Shown piece by piece: positions 9,456-18,831 of a DNA stretch of 64,000 bases (the first letter of the stretch is position 1; each line of letters opens with the position of its first letter). Below the pieces are notes generated by a model. The model was not told where the DNA came from, did not search any database, and saw nothing but the letters and a program-made list of their open reading frames with translations. The DNA lies in the NCBI GenBank assembly GCA_045542735.1, contig JAZQLQ010000015.1, positions 1 to 64,000 on the forward strand, read 5' to 3'. This stretch comes from UBA2882 sp045542735. Its GTDB lineage: Bacteria; Bacillota; Clostridia; Lachnospirales; Lachnospiraceae. Position numbers and translations under genes: made by a program.

Positions 9456-10275
9456 TCAATTTAAAATCACAGGAAAAGTCGTTATCATTACCGGTGGAGC
9501 AGGTCTAATCGGCAGACGCCATGCAGAGGCGGTGTTAGAGGGAGAAGGAATTCCGGTATTGCTGGATATTTTTGAAGAACCTTTAGCAAAAGTAAAAGCA
9601 GAGTTTGAAGAAAAATATGCAGGCGCAAAAGTAGAAACTTATGTGGCTGATATTACAGACCGCGCATGCTTAGAAGGTATCAGAGACGAGTTGCTTAAAA
9701 AATATGGTCATATTGACGGTTTGATTAACAATGCGGCAAACAATCCCAAAGTAGAAGGTGGTTCCAAAAACTTGGGAGCTATGCGTTTTCACAATCTTCC
9801 TTTAAACATTTGGGAGGATGACATGCGTGTGGGACTGACCGGAGCATTTTTATGCTGCCAGGTATTTGGCTACGAAATGGAAAAGCAGAAACAGGGTGTG
9901 ATTATCAATATTTCATCCGATTATGGTGTGATTTCACCCAATCAGAATATTTACAAAAAAGAAGGACTTCCTGAGGAAGAGCAGACGGTTAAACCGGTTT
10001 CCTACTCCGTAGTAAAGCACGGTATCATGGGTCTGACCAAGTATTTGGCTACTTATTGGGCAAAAAGCGGTGTACGCGTCAATACCCTCTGTCCTGCCAG
10101 TCTTTCCAACGGACAGAATGAGGAATTTGTACAAAAAATCAGCGAACTGATTCCAATGGGACGTATGTCCAGACCGGATGAATATCCGGCAACCGTGTTG
10201 TATATGCTTTCCGAAGCCAGCTCTTACATGACGGGAGCAACGGTTATTCTGGACGGTGGAAGAACAATCTGGTAA
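9442..10275 (+). CDS. Short-chain dehydrogenase/reductase (SDR)
   Basis: A 277-residue classical SDR. It shows the cofactor loop TGGAGLIGRRHA, the NNAANN structural motif, the catalytic serine in IINISSDYG, and the YxxxK pair in YSVVKHG. The C-terminus LDGGRTIW is typical of classical SDRs. It overlaps the Gfo/Idh/MocA gene and has GGGAGGAG just upstream of its ATG. Together the two may carry out successive oxidation and reduction at one sugar carbon. The residues between the NNAANN motif and the catalytic Ser form a longer loop than in many short SDRs. Substrate unknown. Confidence 0.88.
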   Translation: MSLFDQFKITGKVVIITGGAGLIGRRHAEAVLEGEGIPVLLDIFEEPLAKVKAEFEEKYAGAKVETYVADITDRACLEGIRDELLKKYGHIDGLINNAANNPKVEGGSKNLGAMRFHNLPLNIWEDDMRVGLTGAFLCCQVFGYEMEKQKQGVIINISSDYGVISPNQNIYKKEGLPEEEQTVKPVSYSVVKHGIMGLTKYLATYWAKSGVRVNTLCPASLSNGQNEEFVQKISELIPMGRMSRPDEYPATVLYMLSEASSYMTGATVILDGGRTIW

Positions 10276-10307
10276 AATGTGACGGTAAATGATAAAGGAG
10301 AGAAAGC

Positions 10308-11153
10308 ATGAAGAAGTTAATTATTACAGGATGTAACGGACAGCTCGGTAGAGCTATTAATGAATTATATGCAAACAGCAGTGAGTATGAATTGATCAAC
10401 ACAGATGTGGCTGAATTGGATATCACCGATATCAACGCAGTTATGAATTTGGCAAGAGAGGTAAAACCCTATGCTATTGTAAACTGTGCAGCCCATACCG
10501 GTGTGGATGCTTGTGAGACACAGGCAGATGCAGCATATCGTATCAATGCTATCGGACCGAGAAACTTGAGTATTGCGGCTACTGAGACCGGTGCTAAGAT
10601 GATTCAGATTTCCACTGATTACGTATTGGACGGAAAGGGCACAAGACCCTATATTGAGTTTGATCCCGTAGGACCTGCAGGTATGTATGGCAAGACCAAA
10701 TTGGCGGGTGAAAACTTTGTTAAAGAGTTTGCTAAAGATTATTTTATTCTTCGTACCGCATGGTTATATGGTGACGGTAAAAACTTTGTAAAGACAATGC
10801 TCCGTCTTTCTGAGACCAATGATGAAGTCAGAGTTGTAGGTGATCAGGTTGGTACACCTACCAGCACCAAAGAGTTAGCAAAGGCTATCGACGTGCTTTT
10901 GCCTACAGAAAACTATGGTCTATTCCATGCGACATGTGAAGGAAGCTGTAGCTGGGCGCAGTTTACCGAAGAGATTTTCCGTCAGACCGGTAAAACTACA
11001 AAAGTTACACCTATTACAACAGCAGAGTACAATGCCCCTGCACCCAGACCGGCATATTCTATCTTGGAAAACTACATGTTCAAGCTGACAACTGACTTCA
11101 TGTTTGCAGATTGGCATGATGCTTTGAGTGAATACCTCAAAAATTTGAAATAA
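10308..11153 (+). CDS. rfbD: dTDP-4-dehydrorhamnose reductase (RmlD/RfbD)
   Basis: A 281-residue extended SDR that performs the last step of dTDP-L-rhamnose synthesis. The N-terminal cofactor loop is ITGCNGQLGRAI, followed by NCAAHTGVDACE, ISTDYVLDGKG and the catalytic YGKTKLAGE, then RTAWLYG. These are the usual RmlD landmarks at the usual length. The ATG is preceded by AAAGGAGAG. The epimerase RfbC is 48 kb away at 58.4 kb, and RfbA and RfbB are not in this window, so the pathway genes are dispersed. Confidence 0.9.
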   Translation: MKKLIITGCNGQLGRAINELYANSSEYELINTDVAELDITDINAVMNLAREVKPYAIVNCAAHTGVDACETQADAAYRINAIGPRNLSIAATETGAKMIQISTDYVLDGKGTRPYIEFDPVGPAGMYGKTKLAGENFVKEFAKDYFILRTAWLYGDGKNFVKTMLRLSETNDEVRVVGDQVGTPTSTKELAKAIDVLLPTENYGLFHATCEGSCSWAQFTEEIFRQTGKTTKVTPITTAEYNAPAPRPAYSILENYMFKLTTDFMFADWHDALSEYLKNLK

Positions 11154-11167
11154 GCTAGGAGTTTTTT

Positions 11168-12316
11168 ATGAAGGAAGTAAGAAAACTGGATTTTCTGGAT
11201 GGACTGAAGGTACTATCCTGCCTGATGATATTCAATTTTCACTTTTTGAATTTCTTTTATCCCGGTTCATACAGTTTATTGCCCGAGCAATATCATGTGC
11301 CGGATATAGAGTACTTATTTGGCTCTACCCCCTTGAATTTGTTGATGGGGGGAAAATACGGTGTCCGTATTTTTATGACCTTGAGTGGATTTTTTGTAGG
11401 CTACCGTTTCTTTATTACCGGGGATAAACATTCCTTGAAATCCGGTGCCATTAAAAAGTATTTCCGTTTAGTTTTACCGATTATTGCGGCAAATATTTTG
11501 ATTTTTGTCCTGATGAGCCTTGGGTTATACAAAAATGACGAGGCAGCAGTATTTGCACATTCTGAGGTATTTGTGGCAAACTACAATACCTTTGTACCCA
11601 ATTTCCTTGCAGCTATGAAAGAAGCTGTTTGGGGCTGCTTTGTGACAGGAGAAAATCAGTATAACGGACCACTGTGGTTTATTTATTATGAGTTTTTCGG
11701 AACCTTGCTGATTGCGGCAATTCTTTCTCTTATGGGAGAGAGCAAAGCCAGATATATCGTATATGGTGTGGCAGCTTTGATTTTTATCCGTTCAGACTTT
11801 TTACCTTTTATTTTGGGTACTGTAGTTTGTGATTTGACCTATCAGACTCCGGCTTGGCTTGAGAAATTAAACAAGCAAAAATGGCTGATGGGGTTATTGC
11901 TGTTAGGCGCGTTATTCTTGGGTTCTTTCCCGCCAATCGGAGAAAGAATGGAAGGAACGATTTATCAGTTCTTCCCCTTGAAGATTATTTTATATTACAA
12001 TGTTGCAGCGTCTATGATTGTATATGCGGTGTTGCATTTGAAGGCACCGGCGAAGTTGCTTGGCAACAAGCTGTTTACTTGGTTTAACCAGTACACCTAC
12101 GGATTTTACCTGACACATTTTACTGTGTTGTGCACCTTCTCCTGTAGCCTGTTTTTGGCATTGAAGGACAGGATGAATTATCATTTGTTGGCGCTGGTGA
12201 ATTATGTGTTAAGCTTTGTGCTTTCTACCGTGATATCCATTGCCTTCAATAAATGGATTGAGAAGCCCGGCATGAAATTATCGGCTAAGATAGGTGCTTA
12301 TTTTGATAAACATTAA
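11168..12316 (+). CDS. Acyltransferase 3 family membrane protein (OafA-like), first of three
   Basis: A 382-residue integral membrane acyltransferase with about ten membrane segments. The N-terminal block KLDFLDGLKVLSCLMIFNFHF fits the family's catalytic region, although the usual R/H-x10-H spacing is loosely kept. The GVRIFMTLSGFFVGYRFF segment and the closing FYLTHFTVLC and WIEKPGMKL patterns are characteristic. It probably O-acetylates a surface glycan. TAGGAG lies six bases before the ATG. It is followed by two more genes of the same superfamily in tandem. Confidence 0.85.
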   Translation: MKEVRKLDFLDGLKVLSCLMIFNFHFLNFFYPGSYSLLPEQYHVPDIEYLFGSTPLNLLMGGKYGVRIFMTLSGFFVGYRFFITGDKHSLKSGAIKKYFRLVLPIIAANILIFVLMSLGLYKNDEAAVFAHSEVFVANYNTFVPNFLAAMKEAVWGCFVTGENQYNGPLWFIYYEFFGTLLIAAILSLMGESKARYIVYGVAALIFIRSDFLPFILGTVVCDLTYQTPAWLEKLNKQKWLMGLLLLGALFLGSFPPIGERMEGTIYQFFPLKIILYYNVAASMIVYAVLHLKAPAKLLGNKLFTWFNQYTYGFYLTHFTVLCTFSCSLFLALKDRMNYHLLALVNYVLSFVLSTVISIAFNKWIEKPGMKLSAKIGAYFDKH

Positions 12317-12345
12317 CATATGTATGTGACATATGGAGGAATACA

Positions 12346-13476
12346 ATGGAACAGAAAGAAATCCGAAGAGAAAATTGGATTGATGCGGCAAAGGTAATCG
12401 CAATCAGTATTGTGATTTTAAATCACAACGGTATTGTGATTCCGGGCGTGAATTTCTGGGGCGGCATGTTTTTCGTGCCGGCCTTTTTCCTATTGGCAGG
12501 ATATACATATTCTCCCAAGGAGGAAACCTATGGAAGCTTTGTCAAGAGAAAAGCCAAGAGATTGTTGGTACCTTATTTTGTGGCGAATTTCTTTATGTTT
12601 GGATTTTCCGTAGTAAAGGATTTGCTGTTGGGAAATTATGCTATAGAAAAGTCATTGTTGTCGTTACTTGGAGTCTTCTATGCCAGAAACCAACTGTTTG
12701 TAAATGGATATTTTATGACACTTGATTTCGATGCTTCTTTACTGGAGATGCTTGCAAGTATGGAGCGAAATGTTTATCTTATGACCAATTTGAATGCACC
12801 TACCTGGTTTTTACCTGCGCTGTTTCTGACGTTGATATGTGGGGAAGCAATCTATCGTAAGACCAAAGGAAAACGGAATACATTGATTGTGATTATGCTT
12901 GTTTTATTTGCACTCATGCCCATATTCAACATTATGCTCCCTGTGTTGTTGCCGTGGAGTTTGGATACTCTGCCTTGCTTTTTAATTTTCTTTTTGATGG
13001 GCTGTATCTTAAAGGATGCGTCATGGTTTGAAAAACAATGGGAACAACCCATTATAAAACGTTTGGGAACGGTTTTGTGGCTTCTTGCCATGCTGATTGC
13101 GGCAGGATTATTAAACGGTAGCTCGAATCTCTCTATTAGAGACTATGGTAAAAACTGTCTTTTGAGTGTGGTTGCAGCAACGACGTCCAGTATATTGCTT
13201 ATGTACGCCTTGTATTTCATAGAAAGAAAGTGGGCAAAAGTGATACAGGTAATCAGCAGACCGGCGAAATATACCCTATCTATTTTGTGTTATCATTATT
13301 TCATTGGCCAAACGTTTATCACAGTAATGATGCTGGTATTTTGGGGAAAGTGGGGGAATAATCCTTTGTGGTGGACCGTTAGCCTGGTAGCTATCATATT
13401 ATCTGTTGTGGGACCGATTGTGTTGGAATGCCTGTATCAGATGATGAAAACCAAATTTGGAAAAACGAAAAGTTGA
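12346..13476 (+). CDS. Acyltransferase 3 family membrane protein, second of three
   Basis: A 376-residue polytopic membrane protein of the acyltransferase 3 superfamily, closest in look to the WecH / Fuc-type O-acetyltransferases. It opens with RRENWIDAAKVIAISIVILNHNG, where the His sits in the first helix as in the family, followed by FFVPAFFLLAGYTY and FVKRKAKRLLVPYF. About ten hydrophobic segments follow. The start has TGGAGG upstream. Probable role: O-acetylation of a glycan in the same pathway. The differences from its tandem neighbours suggest separate acceptor positions. Confidence 0.85.
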   Translation: MEQKEIRRENWIDAAKVIAISIVILNHNGIVIPGVNFWGGMFFVPAFFLLAGYTYSPKEETYGSFVKRKAKRLLVPYFVANFFMFGFSVVKDLLLGNYAIEKSLLSLLGVFYARNQLFVNGYFMTLDFDASLLEMLASMERNVYLMTNLNAPTWFLPALFLTLICGEAIYRKTKGKRNTLIVIMLVLFALMPIFNIMLPVLLPWSLDTLPCFLIFFLMGCILKDASWFEKQWEQPIIKRLGTVLWLLAMLIAAGLLNGSSNLSIRDYGKNCLLSVVAATTSSILLMYALYFIERKWAKVIQVISRPAKYTLSILCYHYFIGQTFITVMMLVFWGKWGNNPLWWTVSLVAIILSVVGPIVLECLYQMMKTKFGKTKS

Positions 13477-13490
13477 GGATAAAATAAAAA

Positions 13491-14546
13491 GTGGAAGCGT
13501 TCAAAAAACGCGATGATTCATTGGATGCAGTAAAGGGTTTTGCAATCCTGATTGTGATGTTGGGGCACTGCATTGTGCTAAACGGACTGGCAGACCCCTA
13601 CTTTTATGACATGATAGTGGCGGTGCAGATGCCACTGTTTATGGTCGTCAGTGGATTTATCGTAGGCAGAAAACCTTTACAACTAAATATGAGACCGGAT
13701 GGAAAATCTGTTCTTTTACAGCTTGGGAGAAGAAGTGTGGCTTATCTGGTGCCATTTTTTGTATGGCTTTGGTTGACGCATTTGACCAATCCCTTGGCAG
13801 AATTAAAGTTACAATTGTTTGCACTGGACCGTGGACTTTGGTTTTTGATGATTCTTTGGATTGTAACGGTTGTGACAATGTTTGCATCCTATGTGGCAGA
13901 TTGGGTAGCATGGAAATGCAAGGGAAATGCGATTATCCGCTTTCTGTTTTTGGGATTGATGGTAGGAGGCTGTTATCTGGTATTTGTCCTTCAGGCCAGA
14001 AGTGGCAATACCTTTTTAAGTCCCAGTCTGACGGTCAAATACCTTCCCTTTTATATGGTTGGATATTTATGGGCGCTATATGTGATGCCTTATCTGGCAA
14101 AGGGCCAAAAGAAATACATCACAATCAAGCATGTGGTGTGGATTTTGGCCGCAGTGGCCTTTGTAGGGCTGGTTGTAGGCTTTGACATGATTGTAGCAAA
14201 GGACAGTCTAACGCTTCTTGTACAGATGCTTGCATCGTTGCTTGGCAGTTATGTATGTTTCTATGGTGTTTATTGTTTTACGAAAGGGAAACTAAAAGCC
14301 GGTTTGGCATTCCTCGGACAGTTTACACTGGAGATTTATGTATTGCATTTCCGGTTTGCCAGATTGCTGGGAATCGGACAAAAAGAGCTGGCAGTCGGAA
14401 GTCTGGAAGCGGTTCTTTGGATTGTGGCAGCTTTTCTGGTTATGAGTGTGCTGACGGCATTGTGCATTTTTATTATTAAAAAAATTTGGATATTAGATTT
14501 CTTGCTGTTTGGCAAGAAGCCTACAAAAACAAAGAATGCGAAATAG
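13491..14546 (+). CDS. Acyltransferase 3 family membrane protein, third of three
   Basis: A 351-residue membrane acyltransferase. The N-terminus RDDSLDAVKGFAILIVMLGH carries the family's first-helix His, followed by QMPLFMVVSGFIVGRKP and a late FLGQFTLEIYVLHF segment. A GTG start at 13491 is required by the frame, with TTGAGGAT about 12 bases upstream. The spacing to the previous gene is 14 bp. It closes the 1.8-14.5 kb operon and is followed by a strong terminator. Probable O-acetyltransferase of a surface glycan; acceptor unknown. Confidence 0.83.
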   Translation: MEAFKKRDDSLDAVKGFAILIVMLGHCIVLNGLADPYFYDMIVAVQMPLFMVVSGFIVGRKPLQLNMRPDGKSVLLQLGRRSVAYLVPFFVWLWLTHLTNPLAELKLQLFALDRGLWFLMILWIVTVVTMFASYVADWVAWKCKGNAIIRFLFLGLMVGGCYLVFVLQARSGNTFLSPSLTVKYLPFYMVGYLWALYVMPYLAKGQKKYITIKHVVWILAAVAFVGLVVGFDMIVAKDSLTLLVQMLASLLGSYVCFYGVYCFTKGKLKAGLAFLGQFTLEIYVLHFRFARLLGIGQKELAVGSLEAVLWIVAAFLVMSVLTALCIFIIKKIWILDFLLFGKKPTKTKNAK

Positions 14547-14590
14547 AAAAATGCAGAGTTGAAAGAGATTTCAATTCTGCATTTTTATGT
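14547..14590 (+). terminator. Bidirectional terminator
   Basis: A 12-bp stem with one G-T position (ATGCAGAGTTGA / TCAATTCTGCAT) is flanked by A and T runs on both sides, right after the third acyltransferase and just before the stop of the convergent membrane protein gene. Confidence 0.85.
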
Positions 14591-14592
14591 GT

Positions 14593-16188
14593 CTATTTTA
14601 TTTCTTTTTTTACTTCTAAATGTTCAACGATTAATATCATTGCCAGAAATACGGTAACAAACATCACCGGATAACTGTATTGGATGAAAGAGGCAGGCGC
14701 CGTCAGGAAAATCACGGCCTCTCTTGCCAGCAGGGAAACCAGAGTCCAGAAGGCAAAGCCTTTTTTCTTTATGGCAGAATAAATCAAAGTTACAAAGAGT
14801 AAACACAAAACGGGAAGATAGGCTTCGCCGCCTATATCAAACAGTGTCAAAGCTAGCTTGTTATCGCTGTTGAGTGGCAGGCGCTTGTTTCCTTCCACCA
14901 ATTCGTATCCATAGGCTTTATCGCTTTGATATAAATGGAAGTCCATGGTAGTGACCGGCTCCATATCCATGACCAAATCCTTGTCGTAGTCGTAGATGCG
15001 GTTGGTTACAAGAAAGAGCTGAAGCCGTTCTGCAAAGTACAAATCCATATTGTTTGCAATCAAGCGGAGTGCACTCTTTAAGTAATCCTGCTGGGTTTCT
15101 TTATCAGCACCGGTTTCGGAAAAACGTCCGGCATTAAAATCGGAGTTGTAACGGTTGTAGGAACTGCAGGATAAGGTCTCGTAGCTCATATAATCCAAAT
15201 CGATAATCTTATCAATGTTGGCAAGATCCTCTTTGGCGCCGTCATAGGTTTGCTCTCTGTGAATGATGAGGGAGAGTGGTCTGACAGTAGAGATAATCAG
15301 ATAGTCGCTACCATAATATTTCTTTTCCCCTGCGCTTTGCGGTAATTTGACAGAAACAAAGAAAATCGCAAAAGCAAGAAAGAAAAGCCCTATCTTTTTA
15401 TAATTGAGTCCATAGCAAATGGGAATCAGTAACAGGCAAAAAACAATCAATACAATGCCTTCGCTTCTCCAGAAGCACAGAATAGCAACAAGTAGTGCCA
15501 GTCCCCAAAGCTTGCCTATCGTCAACTCTTTCTGTCCTTTCTTCTCGAAATAGAGATAAGCAAAAAAGAATAAGAACAAGGGTGCGTACAAGGCGGGGCG
15601 GAAGGACATCAGTGCCGATAACAGTACGAAGGGCAACAGTCCGCAAATGGCCAATATATATTTTCCCTTAGTAACAAAAAGGGCATCTGCCTTATAAAAG
15701 ATGTAGGAAAATACCAGTGCCAGACTGAGGTCGTTCAAAATAATAGGTCCTGTGGACGCCGGAAACAGTGTCATTCCGGTCATATAGTAAAGTGAGGTCA
15801 GATAATTGTGCCAATAAACCGGATAATATCTGGTGGCGTAACCAAAGATAATGGTGTCATCGCTCATATAATAGCCCGGATAATTGCACAATAACAGTAT
15901 GATATACAAGGCAAAAAAGCACAGGAAAGAAATCAGCAGTTTCTTATGCTTCCAACCGTATGCCAAAAATTCTAACATGCCAAAGATGATGAGAAAAGCC
16001 AGTAGCTTGCTTGTGATATGCATAAAAGTAACCGCATCTGAGTTGATGGGAAAGCACATCATATTCAAGGTGTCTGAAGTAAACATTTTGGAATCGGTAA
16101 TAAAAGTGCATGCCCAAATGAAAGCGGAAACAAACAACAATCCTATATGAAGTTTCTTGTTTTCTACGAAGTTTGATAAGGTTTTCAT
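14593..16188 (-). CDS. Polytopic membrane protein, GT-C-like (DUF6020-like)
   Basis: A 531-residue membrane protein with about ten to twelve hydrophobic segments. A periplasmic-side loop near residue 105 reads CNYPGYYMSDDTIIFGYA, with a DD pair where GT-C glycosyltransferases carry catalytic acids. PVYWHNYLTSLYY and a soluble loop (about 295-400) follow. It resembles the large uncharacterised membrane proteins (DUF6020 type) of Gram-positive polysaccharide clusters. The ATG lacks a Shine-Dalgarno; instead a TATAAT stands seven bases before it, suggesting a leaderless transcript. Substrate unknown. Confidence 0.6.
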   Translation of the reverse strand: MKTLSNFVENKKLHIGLLFVSAFIWACTFITDSKMFTSDTLNMMCFPINSDAVTFMHITSKLLAFLIIFGMLEFLAYGWKHKKLLISFLCFFALYIILLLCNYPGYYMSDDTIIFGYATRYYPVYWHNYLTSLYYMTGMTLFPASTGPIILNDLSLALVFSYIFYKADALFVTKGKYILAICGLLPFVLLSALMSFRPALYAPLFLFFFAYLYFEKKGQKELTIGKLWGLALLVAILCFWRSEGIVLIVFCLLLIPICYGLNYKKIGLFFLAFAIFFVSVKLPQSAGEKKYYGSDYLIISTVRPLSLIIHREQTYDGAKEDLANIDKIIDLDYMSYETLSCSSYNRYNSDFNAGRFSETGADKETQQDYLKSALRLIANNMDLYFAERLQLFLVTNRIYDYDKDLVMDMEPVTTMDFHLYQSDKAYGYELVEGNKRLPLNSDNKLALTLFDIGGEAYLPVLCLLFVTLIYSAIKKKGFAFWTLVSLLAREAVIFLTAPASFIQYSYPVMFVTVFLAMILIVEHLEVKKEIK

Positions 16189-16212
16189 ACAGAATATTAT
16201 ACCCCACGCGGC

Positions 16213-16241
16213 TTGCTAAATCCACTGATATTTGTTATATT
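16213..16241 (+). promoter_or_regulatory. Sigma-A-type promoter for the GT-C gene at 16275
   Basis: TTGCTA (16213-16218) and TATATT (16236-16241) are separated by exactly 17 bp, about 35 bases before the chosen ATG. It supports the start at 16275, because the upstream start codons in the same frame would lie before the transcript begins. Confidence 0.6.
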
Positions 16242-16274
16242 TTATGCAATGTGGCGATGTATGGAGGAATCCCA

Positions 16275-18347
16275 ATGCTTTTGATTTTACCCGCAGCCTT
16301 TGCTGCTTTATTAATCTATATCAAACAGAAAATAAAAGAAGGACCCAAGGCACTTGCAACGGCAATTCTTGTGTTTGAATTGCTCCTGCTTGCTATTACC
16401 AATCTTTTGAGCGTGGTACAGTTATTGGTACCTGCGGCAGTGTTTATTGCATGGCTTGTGGTCTTTTTTGTTTGTACACTATTATATGTAAAAAATGGCG
16501 GGGAACCCCTGTTGTGGGTAAAAGGGAAAAAGGCGAAGAAGACAAGGACCTTTGACGAAACTTTTTCTAATCCTTCCGATGCAGGTTTGTTATATAAAAT
16601 CATGTTTGGCATTTTGGTTGTACTCTCAGTTATCTTATTTGTGGGAGCTGTTTTTACAGTGCCTTACAATTATGATTCTATGTCTTATCATCTGGCAAGA
16701 ATCGGTTATTGGATTGATCATCAGAGTGTAGAGCATTATATTTGTAACATTGACAGACAAGTTTATTCGCCGGTGTTTGCAGAGTATAACCTGCTTCATA
16801 TGATGCTGCTTGGCGGAAATGATACCTTTGTGAATTTCTTACAATATGTTTCCATGTTTGGTGCGGCATATTTTATTTATCACAGTGCCCGTGCATTGAG
16901 GACAAATCGTACCTTTTCCATGTTTGGTGCGTTTGTTTTTATGACCATGCCACTTACCATATCCCAAAGTATCACTACCCAGAATGATTTGTTTGTAACC
17001 GTATTTTTTGCGATTTTCGCATATTTGCTCATTGATGTTGTTCGTTGGGAAAAGATTGTTTTTGACAAGGGGCAGGCATGGATTATTTTCCTTTTGTCTT
17101 TGACGGTAGGCTTTTCTTATCTTGCCAAAACCAGCGTCTGTGCATCTATGATATTTTTTATGCCATGGCTGTTGATTGTCCGTCTTGCCAAGAAGGATAA
17201 ATTGGTGAACCTGGTGAAAAGTGTAGGTGTTGCTATTGGCGGCATTTTGTTGACCGTGTCTGAGACTTGGATTCGTACTTATATATCCGGCGGTAGTATT
17301 ATGATGGATACAGCCAGCGGAGACATTATGGTTGCGACCAAAAATATATCCTATATTATTGTTAATATTTTAAAGAATTTTTCGATGCTGATTACCCAGC
17401 ATATTTTCCGTCCGTTAAACGGATTTGTTTATCGTATTGCTATCCATACGGGACAGGCATTGGGCGTTGAGGTCAATAATGAAGCTATTGCGTTCCATGG
17501 ATTTGATTTCTTACACCATATGAATATGGGAGATGATATGTATTCCCATGATAAGACTCCCAGTGCCTTTGCGGCATATTTGGCATTGGCAGCAGGTGTG
17601 CTGTTGGTTATATTGTGTATCAAACTGGTGGTTGGAAGAAAGAAAGCGGATGAAGCGGTTAAAAGTCAGTGGAAACTCTCTTTGGGATTTGCTGTTTCTG
17701 CGTGGCTTTCCCTTGGCTTTATCATGGCCCTTTTGCGTTGGCAACCATGGGGAACCAGACTGATGTATCCTGCTTTGGCAATGACCGTGATAGCCAGTGC
17801 GAACTTGCTGTGGTTGTTTATCCAAGGAGTACAGTCTGTAGAAGTTCCTGCAAATACTTCTACAAAGTCTTCTGTTAAAAGAAATGTGGCTTCCAATATT
17901 GTATTAGGCGCTTTGATTATACTCAGCACAGTTCTTGCTATTCCTTCTGTGACCTACAATATGAGTCGGGCAACGGATTTTATGAAAAACGGATGTGAAG
18001 ACAGAAGAACTTACTATTTCCTTTACAATCAAAGAAGGGTGTCCTATGAACAATTGGCTTGTCTTGCTATGGCAGAAGAAGTAGAAGACATTGGTCTAAT
18101 CATCTCCGGTGACGGCTACGACTATCCGTTGTGGCTGGTATTCCATGAGGATTATCCGGAAGGAAAACTTCGCCATATATTGGTAGAGCACGCGGACAAT
18201 GCAGATACTGTAGCACCGGATGCTATCCTAATGGTAGAACGCGATGTACTATCTGTAGGCGACACCTATGAATATGGCGGCGCAACGTACATCTGTACCT
18301 ATGTTAACGAAGTCAATCATGATGCATATTTAAGTAAGTGCCGGTAG
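16275..18347 (+). CDS. GT-C-type membrane glycosyltransferase (GT39-like)
   Basis: A 690-residue polytopic membrane protein with about twelve hydrophobic segments. The first long external loop contains PYNYDSMSYHLARIGYWIDH, which matches the acidic/His-rich catalytic loop of PMT/ArnT-like GT39 enzymes. A soluble C-terminal part (about 590-690) follows the last helix. I chose the ATG at 16275 because GGAGG lies seven bases before it and a good promoter lies just upstream. It probably uses a polyprenyl-phosphate sugar donor outside the cell. The last codons lie inside the left arm of a large inverted repeat. Confidence 0.7.
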   Translation: MLLILPAAFAALLIYIKQKIKEGPKALATAILVFELLLLAITNLLSVVQLLVPAAVFIAWLVVFFVCTLLYVKNGGEPLLWVKGKKAKKTRTFDETFSNPSDAGLLYKIMFGILVVLSVILFVGAVFTVPYNYDSMSYHLARIGYWIDHQSVEHYICNIDRQVYSPVFAEYNLLHMMLLGGNDTFVNFLQYVSMFGAAYFIYHSARALRTNRTFSMFGAFVFMTMPLTISQSITTQNDLFVTVFFAIFAYLLIDVVRWEKIVFDKGQAWIIFLLSLTVGFSYLAKTSVCASMIFFMPWLLIVRLAKKDKLVNLVKSVGVAIGGILLTVSETWIRTYISGGSIMMDTASGDIMVATKNISYIIVNILKNFSMLITQHIFRPLNGFVYRIAIHTGQALGVEVNNEAIAFHGFDFLHHMNMGDDMYSHDKTPSAFAAYLALAAGVLLVILCIKLVVGRKKADEAVKSQWKLSLGFAVSAWLSLGFIMALLRWQPWGTRLMYPALAMTVIASANLLWLFIQGVQSVEVPANTSTKSSVKRNVASNIVLGALIILSTVLAIPSVTYNMSRATDFMKNGCEDRRTYYFLYNQRRVSYEQLACLAMAEEVEDIGLIISGDGYDYPLWLVFHEDYPEGKLRHILVEHADNADTVAPDAILMVERDVLSVGDTYEYGGATYICTYVNEVNHDAYLSKCR

Positions 18348-18831
18348 GTAATTGGTATTTGCGTCCATAGTGTAAAAAAGATTTTCTTTCAAAATCGGTA
18401 TTGCCTTTTGGATTTTTCTAAGAAGCGGCGCTTCAAATACTGATTAGCTGTCCTAAGCGATAAACTCAAAGTTCGAAATAATCTTTTGAGAAAACATTTT
18501 AATAACTTTTGTTAAAAAATCAATCGACACATAGAGGAAAACGGACACCCCATTTCAACATGTCTGAGCAAAGCGAGTTTTGAAATGGGGTGTTAATAAC
18601 GTCTCCGATATGTGTCGATTAGATTTTTCCAAAAGTTATTATCGTTTTTGAAAAAGATTATTTCAAACTTTTCAGACAAATCGCACGGACAGCAGTTTAT
18701 TGAATCGCCTGCTTCTTGAAAAATCTGCAAAAGCCCATAAATAATTTTGAAAGAAAACTTTTTACATTACGAACGCAAATATCAAGCAACTATTTGCACT
18801 TACTTAAATATGCATCATTGCTTCCACTTCG
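18304..18831. repeat. Large imperfect inverted repeat (about 500-bp palindrome) between convergent genes
   Basis: Two arms of about 240 bp are inverted copies around a centre near 18569. The outer 22 bp are a perfect inverted pair (18320-18341 and 18796-18817). The inner 14 bp are also perfect (18545-18558 and 18580-18593). Matched blocks lie between them, for example 18382-18395 with 18744-18757, 18501-18511 with 18630-18640 and 18522-18533 with 18609-18620. The outer match covers the last codons and stops of both convergent genes, and weaker similarity (AACGAAGT) continues beyond. No target-site duplication is evident. The 456 bp between the genes hold no other feature I can support. Confidence 0.85.

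Noticed and set aside
18348..18803. A possible CRISPR array or small gene between the convergent genes.
   Set aside because: There are no regularly spaced direct repeats and no convincing ORF; the sequence is accounted for by two inverted arms.
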